Assembly (NCBI RefSeq): GCF_009380165.1
Contig: NZ_WHUF01000001.1
Location: 992,001-1,056,000, forward strand
Source: Rugamonas rivuli
GTDB taxonomy: Bacteria; Pseudomonadota; Gammaproteobacteria; Burkholderiales; Burkholderiaceae_D
DNA length: 64,000 nucleotides
Direction: 5' to 3'
Below are positions 27,167 to 37,393 of this stretch, one piece after another. Every line of letters begins with the position of its first letter. Position 1 is the stretch's first letter. The translations under genes and the position numbers were made by a program. The notes under the pieces are model-generated. The model was not told where the DNA came from. It saw only the letters and a list, made by a program, of their open reading frames with translations, and ran no database searches.

Positions 27167-29760
27167 TGCCCGAACCGATACAGGAATCCACTCGCAGCGC
27201 CGCCATGGGCCGCCTGTCGCGCTGGCTGCTGCTGGGCGAATGGCGCGCGCACCCGCTGCGGGCGCTGGTGGCGATTGCCGCAATCGCCGTCGGCATCTCG
27301 CTGGGCTTCGCCATCCACTTGATCAACGCCGCCGCGTTCAACGAATTCTCGTCCGCCATCAAGGGCCTGTCCGGCGTGGCCGACATCCAGGTACGCGGCA
27401 CCGAACCGTTCTTCGACGAAGCCGTCTACCCGATGCTGGCGCAGCGCCAGGGCGTGGCCGTGGCCTCGCCGGTGCTGGAGTTCGACGCCTCCGTGCCCGG
27501 CGAATCTACAGCGCTGAAAATCCTCGGCATCGACGCCTTCCGCGCCAGCTTCATCTCCTCCGACCTGGTCGGCGCTCCGTCCGAAGACCACGTGACCGAT
27601 ACGCTGGCGGACGACGCCCTGTTCCTCTCGACCGCAGCCCAGCAATGGCTCAAGCTTGCCGACGGCGGACAACTGAAGCTGCAAGTGGGCGTCGGCGAAC
27701 TGAAACTGCGCGTGGCCGGCTCGCTGCAACGCGCCCGCGCCGGACAGCGCATCGGCGTGATGGACCTCGGCGCAGCACAGTGGCGCTTCGAAAAGCTCGG
27801 CCAATTGTCCCGCGTCGACCTCAAACTGCGCGACGGCGTCAATCGCGACGCCTTCAAGGCGGAGCTGGAGCAGCAGCTGCAGCACGATTATCCCGGCCGC
27901 TTCCGCGTCAACCAGCCCAACGACGAAGAACAGAACAGCCGCAACGAAGGCATGAGCCGCGCCTACCGCGTCAACCTGACCGTACTGGCGCTGGTCGCGC
28001 TGTTCACCGGCGCCTTCCTAGTGTTCTCCACGCAGGCGCTGTCGGTGATACGCCGCCGCAGCCAGTTCGCGCTGCTGCGCGTGCTGGGCATGGACCGCAA
28101 GCACCTGCTGCGCCAGATCCTGATCGAAGGCCTGAGCCTGGGCATCGCCGGTTCCGTCATCGGCATCGCCGCCGGCTACGGCATGGCGGCGGCGGCGCTG
28201 CACTTCATGGGCGCCGACCTGGGCGCGGGCTTCTTCTCCGGCGTGCGGCCGCAGGTGCAGTTCACGCCGGTCGCCGCCATCGTCTACTTTACGCTGGGCG
28301 TGGTCGTGGCCCTGCTGGGATGCGCCGCGCCGGCGCTGGATGCGGCGCGCGCCAAGCCTGCGGTCGCGCTCAAGTCGGGCACCGAGGAAGCGGCGATGTC
28401 GCGGCTGTCCCGGGCCTGGCCGGCGCTGGCCTGCATCGCGCTCGCCGCCTTGCTGTCGCAGGCGCCGCCGGTGTTCGAACTACCGCTGTTCGGCTATCTG
28501 TCGATTGCCCTGCTGCTGGTCGGCGCCATCGCCCTGATGCCGCGCCTGGCCGCCATCGTGTTTCGCCTGGCGCATCAGCGCTGGAGCGCCGCCACAGCCC
28601 ACAAGCCTGGCGCCTCGCCGGTGGTGACGCTGACGCTGTCGCGGCTTGCCAACGCCTCCAGCCAGGCCGGCATCGCGCTGGGCGGCGTGCTGTCCAGCTT
28701 TAGTTTGATGGTGGCGATGGCGATCATGGTCTCCAGCTTCCGCGTGTCGCTCGACGACTGGCTGCAGCACATCCTGCCCGCAGATATCTACGTCAGCGTC
28801 GCCAGCGCAGGCACCACGGCAGGCCTGCGGCCGCAGGAGCAGGCCGCCATCGCCGCCCTGCCCGGCGTCGCCAAGGCTGATTTCCTGCGGGTGCGCGCCG
28901 TTTCGCTGACCTCGGCCCGGCCGCCGGTCGCCCTCATGGCGCGCAATCTCGACGTCGCCGATCCCGGCGCAGCGCTGGCCATTGTCGGCGCCACGCAGGT
29001 GCCGGGGCCCGGCGCACCGCCGCCGGTATGGGTGTCCGAAGCCATGGTCGACTTGTACGGCACGCACGTCGGCCAGCGCATCGAACTGCCGCTCAACGGC
29101 AAGCTGCATGCGTTCCAGGTGGCCGGCGTCTGGCGCGATTATGCGCGTCCTACCGGCTCGGTCCAGATACGGCTGGACGACTACCGCGCCATCACCGGCG
29201 ACATGGAAGCCAGCAACGTCGCGCTGTGGCTCAAGCCCGGCGCCAAGGCGGCCGACACGGACAAGGCACTGAAGCAGCTGCCGTTCGGCGCCGCGCTGGC
29301 GACCACCGCGCCCACCGAAATCCGCGAGATCAGCATGAAGGTCTTCGACCGCAGCTTCGCCATCACCTATCTGCTGGAGGCAATCGCCATCGTCATCGGC
29401 CTGTTCGGCGTGGCCGCGACCTTCTCGGCGCAGACGCTGGCACGCGCCAAGGAATTCGGCATGCTCCGGCACGTCGGCGTCACGCGCCGCCAGGTGCTGT
29501 CGATATTGGCCATCGAAGGCGGCGCACTGACGGGTCTCGGTATCGTCACCGGCTTCGTGCTGGGCTGGATCATCAGCCTGATACTGGTGTTTGTCGTCAA
29601 TCCACAGTCCTTCCACTGGTCCATGCAACTGCACCTGCCGTGGCCTCTGCTGGCCACTGTGGCGGGACTGTTGCTGGCCGCCGCCGCACTGACCGCGCTG
29701 CTGGCCGGCCGCCAATCGCTGTCGGGCGGGCCGATACGCGCAGTCAGGGAGGACTGGTGA
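27166..29760 (+). CDS. FtsX/MacB-type ABC transporter permease (double FtsX domain)
   Basis: 864 residues. The N-terminal helix is followed by a large periplasmic domain, an FtsX domain (~270-400, ending with the helices around RSQFALLRVLGMDRKHLLR), a second periplasmic domain, and a second FtsX domain at the C-terminus (AKEFGMLRHVGVTRRQVLSI). Duplicated FtsX permeases of this kind work with a separate LolD-type ATPase in moving lipoproteins or lipophilic molecules across the envelope. No such ATPase gene is adjacent. TAATG and TGATG overlaps link it to both neighbours. With the lipocalin-like gene downstream it resembles the attEFGH arrangement. Confidence 0.9.
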   Translation: MPEPIQESTRSAAMGRLSRWLLLGEWRAHPLRALVAIAAIAVGISLGFAIHLINAAAFNEFSSAIKGLSGVADIQVRGTEPFFDEAVYPMLAQRQGVAVASPVLEFDASVPGESTALKILGIDAFRASFISSDLVGAPSEDHVTDTLADDALFLSTAAQQWLKLADGGQLKLQVGVGELKLRVAGSLQRARAGQRIGVMDLGAAQWRFEKLGQLSRVDLKLRDGVNRDAFKAELEQQLQHDYPGRFRVNQPNDEEQNSRNEGMSRAYRVNLTVLALVALFTGAFLVFSTQALSVIRRRSQFALLRVLGMDRKHLLRQILIEGLSLGIAGSVIGIAAGYGMAAAALHFMGADLGAGFFSGVRPQVQFTPVAAIVYFTLGVVVALLGCAAPALDAARAKPAVALKSGTEEAAMSRLSRAWPALACIALAALLSQAPPVFELPLFGYLSIALLLVGAIALMPRLAAIVFRLAHQRWSAATAHKPGASPVVTLTLSRLANASSQAGIALGGVLSSFSLMVAMAIMVSSFRVSLDDWLQHILPADIYVSVASAGTTAGLRPQEQAAIAALPGVAKADFLRVRAVSLTSARPPVALMARNLDVADPGAALAIVGATQVPGPGAPPPVWVSEAMVDLYGTHVGQRIELPLNGKLHAFQVAGVWRDYARPTGSVQIRLDDYRAITGDMEASNVALWLKPGAKAADTDKALKQLPFGAALATTAPTEIREISMKVFDRSFAITYLLEAIAIVIGLFGVAATFSAQTLARAKEFGMLRHVGVTRRQVLSILAIEGGALTGLGIVTGFVLGWIISLILVFVVNPQSFHWSMQLHLPWPLLATVAGLLLAAAALTALLAGRQSLSGGPIRAVREDW

Positions 29761-30845
29761 TGATACTGATACGACTATGTGCAGCGGCGCTGGCGCTGCT
29801 GATGACCATGTCCGCGCAGGCGGCCGAGCCGGTATTCCAGACGGTGACGCCGCTGGCGCCCGGCGCCGCGCTGCGCTTCCCGGCGGATTTCGGCGCCCAT
29901 CCCGGCTACAAGACCGAATGGTGGTACGTCACCGGCTGGCTGAACACACCGGACGGCAAGCCGCTGGGCTTCCAGGTGACGTTCTTCCGCACCGCCACGC
30001 CGCACGATCCCGCCAATCCCAGCAAGTTCGCGCCCAAGCAGCTGATCATCGGCCACGCGGCCGTCTCCGACCCGGCCAACGGCAAGCTGCTGCACGACCA
30101 GCGCAGCGCGCGCGAAGGCTTCGGCCTGTCCTACGCCAAGGTCGGCGACACCGACGTCAAGCTAGAAGACTGGCACATGACCCGCGCCGCCGACGGCAGC
30201 TACCAGGTGCATCTCGACGCCGCCAGCTTCAAGCTGGAATTGAAACTGAAGCCTACGCAGCCCGTGCTGCCGCAGGGCGACCGTGGCTTTTCGCGCAAAG
30301 GTCCGCGGCCTATCGACAGCAGCTACTACTACAGCGAACCGCAGCTGGCCACCACCGGCACCGTCACGCGCGCCGGCCGGCCGGTCGCCGTCACGGGCGC
30401 CAGCTGGCTCGATCACGAATGGTCCACCCAATACGTCGCCGCCGATGCCGCAGGATGGGATTGGCTCGGCGCCAACCTGGCCGACGGAGGTGCTCTGATG
30501 GCTTTCCAGATGCGCGGCAAGACAGGTGCTAAACTATGGGCGCACGCGACATGGCGCGATGCATCCGGTAAGATCACACAGTTCTCGCCGGAGCAGGTCA
30601 GCTTTACCCCGCAACGGCGGTGGCGTTCGCCCCGCACCAATGCCGAGTATCCCGTCTCGACCCAGCTGGCCACCGGCAGCACCGTGTGGCAGATCGTCCC
30701 TTTGCAGGACGATCAGGAACTGGACTCGCGGCGCTCCACCGGCGCGGTGTACTGGGAAGGCGCGGTAACGCTGGAGCGGGACGGAAAACCGGCCGGCCGC
30801 GCCTACATGGAGCTGACCGGCTATGTCCAGCCGATCAAGTTTTAG
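29760..30845 (+). CDS. AttH/CrtC-like lipocalin-type protein
   Basis: 361 residues from an ATG that overlaps the permease stop (TGATG). A signal peptide (LALLMTMSAQA) precedes an AttH/carotenoid 1,2-hydratase-like double-lipocalin domain (YKTEWWYVTGWLNTPDGKPL, SYYYSEPQLATTGTV and GASWLDHEWSTQYVA). The extracytoplasmic protein probably binds or modifies a hydrophobic ligand handled by the permease. True carotenoid hydration is unlikely, since no carotenoid genes are present. A 66-base gap separates it from the ABC exporter downstream. Confidence 0.87.
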   Translation: MILIRLCAAALALLMTMSAQAAEPVFQTVTPLAPGAALRFPADFGAHPGYKTEWWYVTGWLNTPDGKPLGFQVTFFRTATPHDPANPSKFAPKQLIIGHAAVSDPANGKLLHDQRSAREGFGLSYAKVGDTDVKLEDWHMTRAADGSYQVHLDAASFKLELKLKPTQPVLPQGDRGFSRKGPRPIDSSYYYSEPQLATTGTVTRAGRPVAVTGASWLDHEWSTQYVAADAAGWDWLGANLADGGALMAFQMRGKTGAKLWAHATWRDASGKITQFSPEQVSFTPQRRWRSPRTNAEYPVSTQLATGSTVWQIVPLQDDQELDSRRSTGAVYWEGAVTLERDGKPAGRAYMELTGYVQPIKF

Positions 30846-30911
30846 CAGCACCGAACAATTTAGCATCACCCGAATCGTCAACAAAGAATACTTACAAACC
30901 GCAGCCACACG

Positions 30912-32756
30912 ATGACCAACAGCACCACCGCAAGCACCATGTCCGCCGCCGCTCCAAGTACAGCAAGGGAAGCCAAGAAAGGCAGTCTAGCCACCCTGCG
31001 CGGACTGACGCCTTTCCTGCTGCCGTATAAACGTCAATTCGCCATGGCCGGCATCGCGCTGGTGGTGGCCGCCTGCTCCACGCTGGCCATCCCCGCCGCC
31101 TTCAAGCAGATGATAGACCTGGGCTTCGGCGGCGCCGGCGACAAGAGCATCAAGCACGTCGACCTGGTGTTCCTGGCCCTGTTCGGCGTGGCGACGGTGC
31201 TGGCGCTGGCCACGGCGGCGCGCTTCTATACGGTGTCCTGGCTGGGCGAACGCGTCACCGCCGACATCCGCAGCGCGGTCTACAAGCACGTGGTCACGCA
31301 GAGCCCCGAGTTTTTCGAGACCACGCAGACCGGCGAAGTCCTGTCCCGCATCACCACCGACACCACCTTGATCCAGGCAGTGGTTGGCACCAGCATCTCG
31401 ATGGCGCTGCGTAACGTGCTGCTGTTCGTCGGCGGCTTGGTGATGTTGTTCGTCACCAGCGCCAAGCTGTCGGCCATCATCATCGGCCTGCTGATCCTGA
31501 CCGTGCTGCCTATCGTGATGTTCGGCCGCCGCGTGCGCAAGCTGTCGCGCGATTCGCAGGACCGCATCGCCGACGCTTCCGCCATGGCCGGCGAAATCCT
31601 CAACGCCATGCCGACGGTGCAGGCCTTCACGCACGAGAAGATCGAATCGAACCGCTTCGGCGCCTCGGTCGAAGGCGCCTTCGCCACCGCAATGCGCCGC
31701 ATCCGCGCCCGCGCGCTGCTGACCATGATCGCCATCGTGCTGGTGTTCGGCACCATCGTGTTCGTGCTGTGGCTGGGCGCGCACGCGGTGCTCAACGGCG
31801 ACATGACCGGTGGCGACCTTGGCCAGTTCATCCTGTACGCGTCCATCGTGGCCGGCGCCATCGGCGCCCTGTCCGAAGTGATGGGCGAGGCGCAGCGCGC
31901 CGCCGGCGCCACCGAGCGCCTGCTGGAACTGATGTCGGTCAAGTCGGCCATCCAGTCGCCTGCGCAGCCGCTGGCGCTGCCGCCACGCGCCGCCAATGGC
32001 GCGGCACTGAGCTTGCAGGACGTCAGCTTCTCCTACCCTTCGCGTCCCGATACGGCGGCGCTGGGCCACGTCTCACTGGACATCAAGCCGGGTGAAACGG
32101 TGGCCGTGGTCGGCCCTTCCGGCGCCGGCAAGACTACGCTGTTCCAGCTGTTCCTGCGCTTCTACGATCCGCAGAGCGGCAGCATCAAGCTCGATGGCGT
32201 CGACATCACCCGCCTCGATCTGCACACGCTGCGCGGCGCCATCGGCATCGTGCCGCAGGATACGGTGATCTTCTCGGCCGACGCGATGGAAAACATCCGC
32301 TACGGCCGCGCCGACGCCACCGACGCTGAAGTGATCCAGGCCGCCAAGCTGGCCGCCGCCCATGAATTCATCGAACGCCTGCCGCAGGGTTATCAATCCT
32401 TCCTGGGCGAGCGCGGCGTGCGCCTGTCCGGCGGCCAGCGCCAGCGCATCGCGATTGCGCGCGCGCTGCTGAAAAACCCGCCGCTGCTGCTGCTGGACGA
32501 AGCCACCAGCGCGCTGGACGCGGAATCGGAACGCCTGGTGCAAAAGGCGCTGGAAGCGGCGATGGTCGGCCGCACCACCGTCATCATCGCACACCGCCTG
32601 GCGACCGTGCAGCGCGCCGACCGCATCATCGTGATGGAAGATGGCCGCATCGTCGAAACCGGCACCCACGCATCGCTGGTGGCGCTGGGCGGCATCTACG
32701 CCAACCTGGCGGCGCTGCAGTTCCATAACGTCCACGTCGAACAGCACGCGGGTTAA
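30912..32756 (+). CDS. ABC-B exporter, fused permease-ATPase (MsbA-related)
   Basis: 614 residues. The transmembrane domain (~30-330, six helices) is followed by a nucleotide-binding domain with Walker A GPSGAGKTT, Q-loop VPQDTVIF, signature LSGGQRQRIAIARAL, Walker B LLLLDEATSALD and switch His in IAHRLATV. It is a half-transporter that works as a homodimer. It looks like the MsbA-related group rather than MsbA itself; the substrate (lipid, drug or peptide) is undetermined. It lies 66 bases after the operon above and may share its transcript. Confidence 0.9.
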   Translation: MTNSTTASTMSAAAPSTAREAKKGSLATLRGLTPFLLPYKRQFAMAGIALVVAACSTLAIPAAFKQMIDLGFGGAGDKSIKHVDLVFLALFGVATVLALATAARFYTVSWLGERVTADIRSAVYKHVVTQSPEFFETTQTGEVLSRITTDTTLIQAVVGTSISMALRNVLLFVGGLVMLFVTSAKLSAIIIGLLILTVLPIVMFGRRVRKLSRDSQDRIADASAMAGEILNAMPTVQAFTHEKIESNRFGASVEGAFATAMRRIRARALLTMIAIVLVFGTIVFVLWLGAHAVLNGDMTGGDLGQFILYASIVAGAIGALSEVMGEAQRAAGATERLLELMSVKSAIQSPAQPLALPPRAANGAALSLQDVSFSYPSRPDTAALGHVSLDIKPGETVAVVGPSGAGKTTLFQLFLRFYDPQSGSIKLDGVDITRLDLHTLRGAIGIVPQDTVIFSADAMENIRYGRADATDAEVIQAAKLAAAHEFIERLPQGYQSFLGERGVRLSGGQRQRIAIARALLKNPPLLLLDEATSALDAESERLVQKALEAAMVGRTTVIIAHRLATVQRADRIIVMEDGRIVETGTHASLVALGGIYANLAALQFHNVHVEQHAG

Positions 32757-32783
32757 TTAAAAAATAATTTAGCAAATAAGCAC

Positions 32784-32835
32784 AACGGTTCCGGGTCACG
32801 CTAATATGGCGTTATTTTAAAATCAAGGAACCGTT
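32784..32835 (+). promoter_or_regulatory. Inverted repeat covering the hydroxylase Shine-Dalgarno
   Basis: Perfect 9-bp arms AACGGTTCC (32784-32792) and GGAACCGTT (32827-32835), with 34 bases between them. The right arm contains the ribosome-binding AAGGAA and abuts the ATG at 32836. It could be an mRNA hairpin that hides the start, or a two-site operator around an AT-rich promoter. Confidence 0.4.
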
Positions 32836-33621
32836 ATGCTGGAACGTCTGCTACGCAACATATGGCATAACATTCTCGGAGGCGCCTGGTCATACGTCCT
32901 GGTGGCCGGTATTTTTACGCTGCTTTGGCTGTGGTGGCACTTCCTGCCAGGCCGCAGGCAGCGCTTGCAGGCCAAGCGCGTCGGCCTGCCCCAACTCCGG
33001 CGTGAAGTTCTCACCACCGTTGTCAGCCTGACGGTGATCGGCGCCGTGCTGCCGCTGGCCTTTGCGCTGGGCCTGCGCCGCTATTCGCCGATCTACACCG
33101 GGCTGGATGACTATAGTCACGGCTGGGCGTCCACCGCAGGCATCGTGATGTTGATGATGATAGTACAAGACACCTGGTTCTACTGGACCCACCGGCTGAT
33201 GCACCACCGCCGGCTGTTCCGCTGGACGCATCTCACTCATCATCGCTCCACCAACACCAACCCCTGGTCCACCTACGCGATCAGCCCAGTGGAGGCAGTG
33301 GTCGACAGCAGCGCCATCATCGTCATACTGCTGCTAGTGCCAAGGAACTATGTGGCGCTATTCATTTTTTCCTGGCTCAACACGGCATACGCCGTCTACA
33401 CGCACCTCGGCTACGAGATCTTCCCGCGAGGTATGTCGCAGCACTGGCTGGGCCGCTGGATCAACACCTCCACCGCCCACAACACCCACCACGCGCGGGG
33501 CCGATACAACTACGGCTGGTACTTCTTATTCTGGGACCGCATGATGGGCACCCTGTCGCCGGACTATGAAACGCACTACAGCAAAGCAGGGTTTTTGGCC
33601 GCCTCCGCAAAAAGCCGGTAA
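32836..33621 (+). CDS. Fatty acid hydroxylase / sterol desaturase family membrane di-iron enzyme
   Basis: 261 residues with four or five hydrophobic segments. The three histidine clusters of the family are present: HRLMHH, HLTHHRSTN and HNTHHARG, which hold two non-haem irons. Members hydroxylate or desaturate lipids (fatty acids, sterols, ether lipids). The substrate is unknown and no dedicated pathway adjoins it. The ATG at 32836 follows AAGGAACCGTT. Confidence 0.9.
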   Translation: MLERLLRNIWHNILGGAWSYVLVAGIFTLLWLWWHFLPGRRQRLQAKRVGLPQLRREVLTTVVSLTVIGAVLPLAFALGLRRYSPIYTGLDDYSHGWASTAGIVMLMMIVQDTWFYWTHRLMHHRRLFRWTHLTHHRSTNTNPWSTYAISPVEAVVDSSAIIVILLLVPRNYVALFIFSWLNTAYAVYTHLGYEIFPRGMSQHWLGRWINTSTAHNTHHARGRYNYGWYFLFWDRMMGTLSPDYETHYSKAGFLAASAKSR

Positions 33622-33645
33622 CATTCTCCCTTTCAGGAGAACGCC

Positions 33646-34731
33646 TTGACCGACGCCGAACTGCGGCTCAGCTGCACAACCCACCTTCCAGGCCACCGCC
33701 AGCCCTCGCCCGCCCAACTGTTCGGGGCGATGGCTGCATGGTGCGAGGCCAACGGCGTAGCGCACGATACCTACGGCAGCGGCGCGCTGATACAGGATTT
33801 CGAGCAGAAGATCGCCAGCCTGCTGGGTTTTGAATCGGCGCTGTTCTGCATCAGCGGCACCATGGTGCAGGCCACGGCGCTGCGCATCGCCTGCATGGAG
33901 CGCGGCAGCCGGCTGGTCGCGCTGCATCCGACCTCGCACATCCTGCGCCACGAACGGGGCAACCATCAACTATTCGAGCACTTCCAGGCCTTGCAAATCG
34001 GCGACCCGCACCGCCCCTGGACGCTGGAAGAGCTGCAGGGCATACCGGACAAGCTTGGCGCAGCCACGCTGGAACTGCCGATGCGCGAGATCGGCGGCCA
34101 ATGCCCAAGCTGGGACGAGCTGCAAGCCATCAAGGACTACTGCCGCGAACAATCCATCCACCTGCACCTGGACGGCGCCCGCCTGCTGGAAACTGCCGCC
34201 GCATACGGCCGCCCCGCCGCCGACATCGCGGCCGGCTTCGATTCCGTCTACCTGTCGATGTACAAAGGCATAGGCGGCATGGGCGGCGCCATGCTGCTGG
34301 GTAGCGCGGCCTTTGTCGCCAAGGCCCAGGAGTGGTTCCGCCGCCAGGGCGGCAATGTCTACCAGCGCACGCCGTACGTGGTGGCCGCCGCGATGCAGTT
34401 CGACGCCAGGCTGGCGGCCATGCCGGTCTACTTCCAGCGCACGCTATGGCTGTACGACGTGCTGCGCGACTACCCGCTGCTGACGCCCAATCCCGCCCGT
34501 CCGCAAGCCAGCATGCTGCACCTGCATCTGCCGGTGAGCCGCGAGCGCGCCAACGAGATCCGCAATCGCATCGCCGAGCAGCACGGCGTGTGGCTGTTCA
34601 ACGCCGCCAGCCATGCCGCGCTGCCCGGCCGCAGCTCGGTGGAGCTGTACATCGGCGACAACCTGGTCAAGCTGCCGGACCAGCGCGTGCGCGAAATCCT
34701 CACGCTGTGGTCGGACGCGATGTCCAACTAA
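33646..34731 (+). CDS. Threonine aldolase / beta-eliminating lyase family PLP enzyme
   Basis: 361 residues. Fold-type I PLP enzyme resembling L-threonine aldolases, with the PLP lysine Lys207 in YLSMYKGIGGMGG and Asp in HLHLDGARLLETA. Canonical low-specificity aldolases have a different lysine context (SKGLGAP), so the reaction may differ. The start is a TTG at 33646, supported by CAGGAGA five bases upstream; no ATG or GTG is better placed. Single gene, 24 bases after the hydroxylase. Confidence 0.85.
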   Translation: MTDAELRLSCTTHLPGHRQPSPAQLFGAMAAWCEANGVAHDTYGSGALIQDFEQKIASLLGFESALFCISGTMVQATALRIACMERGSRLVALHPTSHILRHERGNHQLFEHFQALQIGDPHRPWTLEELQGIPDKLGAATLELPMREIGGQCPSWDELQAIKDYCREQSIHLHLDGARLLETAAAYGRPAADIAAGFDSVYLSMYKGIGGMGGAMLLGSAAFVAKAQEWFRRQGGNVYQRTPYVVAAAMQFDARLAAMPVYFQRTLWLYDVLRDYPLLTPNPARPQASMLHLHLPVSRERANEIRNRIAEQHGVWLFNAASHAALPGRSSVELYIGDNLVKLPDQRVREILTLWSDAMSN

Positions 34732-34803
34732 ATTCTGCACAAGCCGGTACAACCGGCTACACTGCGCCCCTTTTCGCGCATTTTTGACATTACTGAGTAC
34801 ATC

Positions 34804-36333
34804 ATGACCTTCCAAGCCCTCGGCCTGATCGCCCCCATACAGAGCACGCTGGACACGCTGGGCTACAAGCAGCCCACGCCCGTCCAGAAGCAAGCCATTC
34901 CCGCCGTGCTGGCGGGCCGCGACCTGATGGCGGCGGCGCAGACCGGCACCGGCAAGACGGCGGGCTTCGCCCTGCCCATCCTGCAGCGCCTGACGATGGA
35001 CGGCGTGACCGGCCCGAAAGCGGTACGCTGCCTGGTGCTGGTGCCGACGCGCGAACTGGCCGAGCAGGTCTACGAGAGCTTCCGCAGCTACGGCGGCAAC
35101 CTGCCGCTGAAATCGGCCGTGGCCTATGGCGGCGTGCCGATCGAGCCGCAGATCACCAAGCTGCGCAAGGGCCTGGACGTGCTGGTGGCGACGCCGGGCC
35201 GCCTGATCGACCTGCACAACCAGGGCGCGATCAGCTTCGCCATGCTGCAAACGCTGGTGCTGGACGAGGCCGACCGCATGCTGGACCTGGGTTTCGAGCG
35301 CGATCTGGACATCCTGCTGGCGGCCCTGCCCAAGCAGCGCCAGACCTTGCTGTTCTCGGCCACGTTCTCGGACGAGATCCGCAAGCTGGCCGGCGGCATG
35401 CTGCGCGATCCGGTGTCGATCCAGGTCAGCGCCAGCAATACCGCCACCAAGACCGTCAAACAATGGCTGATCCCGACCGACAAGCGCCGCAAGCCCGAAC
35501 TGCTGCTGCATCTGCTGAAGAAGCTGAAGTGGGGCCAGGTGCTCGTCTTCGTCAAGACCCGCAAGGGCGTCGAAACCCTGGTCAAGACCTTGCAGGAACA
35601 CGGCATTTCGGCCGACTCCATCCACGGCGACAAGACCCAGCCGGCCCGCCTGCGCGCGCTGGCCCGCTTCAAGCAGGCCGAGGTCCAGCTGCTGGTGGCC
35701 ACCGACGTCGCCGCGCGCGGGCTCGATATCGAGGCGCTGCCGCAGGTGGTCAACTTCGACATGCCGACCGTCGCCGAGGACTACATCCACCGCATCGGCC
35801 GCACCGGCCGCGCCGGCATGGAGGGCGAAGCCGTGTCGCTGGTCTGCGCCGATGAAGTCGAGATCCTGAAAGCCATCGAAACGCTGACGCGGCAAGTCAT
35901 CGCCCGCATCGAGGAGCCAGGCTTCGAAGCCGACCACCGCGTGCCGGAGACCGGCCCGAAAGGCGTGGCCGCCGCATTGGCCAAGAAGGCCGCTGCCGAA
36001 GCGCCGGCCAAGAAGAAGCGCCCGTTCACCGGCCCTGCCGGCGGCAAGGCAGCTGCGGCGGCGGGCAAGCCCGCCGTGACCGCGCGTCCGGCTGGCGGCG
36101 ACGCCTCGCTGGGCACGTGGGCACCGCCTCCGCCGTCTGGCAAGCCAGCCGGTGGAGCGCGCTCCGCAGGCGGCAAGGCCCCCACGGGCCGCATCTACGG
36201 CGGCGCCAAGCCGGCAGCAGCGGCTCCCAAGGGGGCAGTCGTCGTCACCGGCGGACGTGGCGCCAAGTCTCTTGCGCGGACTGCGGGCAAGGCCACCGCA
36301 AAGCCGGGCGGCCGCAAGACTGGCCCACGCTGA
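34804..36333 (+). CDS. rhlE: DEAD-box RNA helicase RhlE-like
   Basis: 509 residues. Core motifs: Q-motif TPVQKQAIP, motif I AAQTGTGKT, Ia PTRELAEQV, II VLDEADRM, III SAT, V VATDVAARGLDIE, VI HRIGRTGRAG. The C-terminal ~120 residues are a low-complexity Ala/Gly/Lys/Pro-rich tail that probably binds RNA. RhlE helicases remodel rRNA and mRNA structure in ribosome assembly and decay. Monocistronic. Confidence 0.93.
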   Translation: MTFQALGLIAPIQSTLDTLGYKQPTPVQKQAIPAVLAGRDLMAAAQTGTGKTAGFALPILQRLTMDGVTGPKAVRCLVLVPTRELAEQVYESFRSYGGNLPLKSAVAYGGVPIEPQITKLRKGLDVLVATPGRLIDLHNQGAISFAMLQTLVLDEADRMLDLGFERDLDILLAALPKQRQTLLFSATFSDEIRKLAGGMLRDPVSIQVSASNTATKTVKQWLIPTDKRRKPELLLHLLKKLKWGQVLVFVKTRKGVETLVKTLQEHGISADSIHGDKTQPARLRALARFKQAEVQLLVATDVAARGLDIEALPQVVNFDMPTVAEDYIHRIGRTGRAGMEGEAVSLVCADEVEILKAIETLTRQVIARIEEPGFEADHRVPETGPKGVAAALAKKAAAEAPAKKKRPFTGPAGGKAAAAAGKPAVTARPAGGDASLGTWAPPPPSGKPAGGARSAGGKAPTGRIYGGAKPAAAAPKGAVVVTGGRGAKSLARTAGKATAKPGGRKTGPR

Positions 36334-36418
36334 GCGCTTGGGGCGGCCATGTGCGCCGCCTGATAAAATAGCTACCTTTCCGGGCCGTTGCGGCCCGCGC
36401 ACCACGTTGGAGAATTGA

Positions 36419-37393
36419 ATGCAGCAATACCAGGAACTGATCCAGACCGTCCTCGATACCGGCAGCTGGCAAGACAACCGCACCGGCATCCGCACGCTGA
36501 GCGTACCGGGCGCGATGATGCGCTTCGACCTGCTGAACGGCGGCTTCCCCGCCGTGACGACCAAAAAACTGGCATTCAAATCCGTGGTCGGCGAACTGTG
36601 CGCCTTCCTGCGCGCCTCCAGCAGCGCCGCCGATTTCCGCGCGCTGGGCTGCAAAGTTTGGGACCAGAACGCCAACGAAAACCAGCAATGGCTGGACAAT
36701 CCCTACCGCCTGGGTGAAGACGACCTGGGTCCGGTCTACGGCGTGCAGTGGCGCCAATGGCCGGGCTTCAAGCTGATCGCCGTCGACCAACCGGCGCAGA
36801 TCGCCGACGCGCAAAAGAACGGCTTCCGCCTGATCTCGCAGATCGAAGACGAAGGCGTGACCAAAGTCCTGCTGCACAAGGCCATCGACCAGCTGCGCGA
36901 ATGCCTGGACACCATCGTCAACAATCCAGGCAGCCGCCGCATCCTGTTCCATGGCTGGAATCCGGCCGTGCTGGATTCGGTCGCGCTGCCGGCCTGCCAC
37001 CTGCTGTACCAGTTCATCCCCAACCCGAACACCCGCGAACTGTCGATGTGCCTCTACGTGCGCTCGAATGACCTGGGCCTGGGTACGCCGTTCAACCTCG
37101 CCGAGGGCGCGGCACTGATGCACCTGGTCGGCCGCCTGACCGGCTACACGCCGCGCTGGTTCACCTACTTCATCGGCGATGCCCACATCTACGAGAACCA
37201 CATGGACATGGTCAAGGAACAGCTGACCCGCGAGCCTTTCCCGGCGCCGCAGTTCCGCATATCCGACCGCGTGCCGGACTTCGCCAAGACCGGCAAGTAC
37301 GAGCCGGAATGGCTGGAGAAGGTAGAGCCTTCCGACTTCTCGCTGGAAGGCTACCAGCACCACGCGCCGATCACGGCGCCGATGGCGGTATGA
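36419..37393 (+). CDS. thyA: Thymidylate synthase
   Basis: 324 residues, about 60 longer than E. coli ThyA because of an insertion after [10 protein letters not shown] (~residues 108-155), comparable to the insertion in lactobacillal enzymes. The catalytic nucleophile is Cys193 in [11 protein letters not shown]. Dimer-interface and dUMP residues are visible in [12 protein letters not shown] and [14 protein letters not shown]. It makes dTMP from dUMP using methylene-tetrahydrofolate. It overlaps the downstream hydrolase by an ATGA. The dihydrofolate reductase gene lies 4 kb away and completes the dTMP cycle. Confidence 0.97.
   Translation: MQQYQELIQTVLDTGSWQDNRTGIRTLSVPGAMMRFDLLNGGFPAVTTKKLAFKSVVGELCAFLRASSSAADFRALGCKVWDQNANENQQWLDNPYRLGEDDLGPVYGVQWRQWPGFKLIAVDQPAQIADAQKNGFRLISQIEDEGVTKVLLHKAIDQLRECLDTIVNNPGSRRILFHGWNPAVLDSVALPACHLLYQFIPNPNTRELSMCLYVRSNDLGLGTPFNLAEGAALMHLVGRLTGYTPRWFTYFIGDAHIYENHMDMVKEQLTREPFPAPQFRISDRVPDFAKTGKYEPEWLEKVEPSDFSLEGYQHHAPITAPMAV

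Noticed and set aside
34444..36699. 751-codon frame antisense to rhlE and thyA
   Set aside because: Shadow frame opposite well-supported genes.
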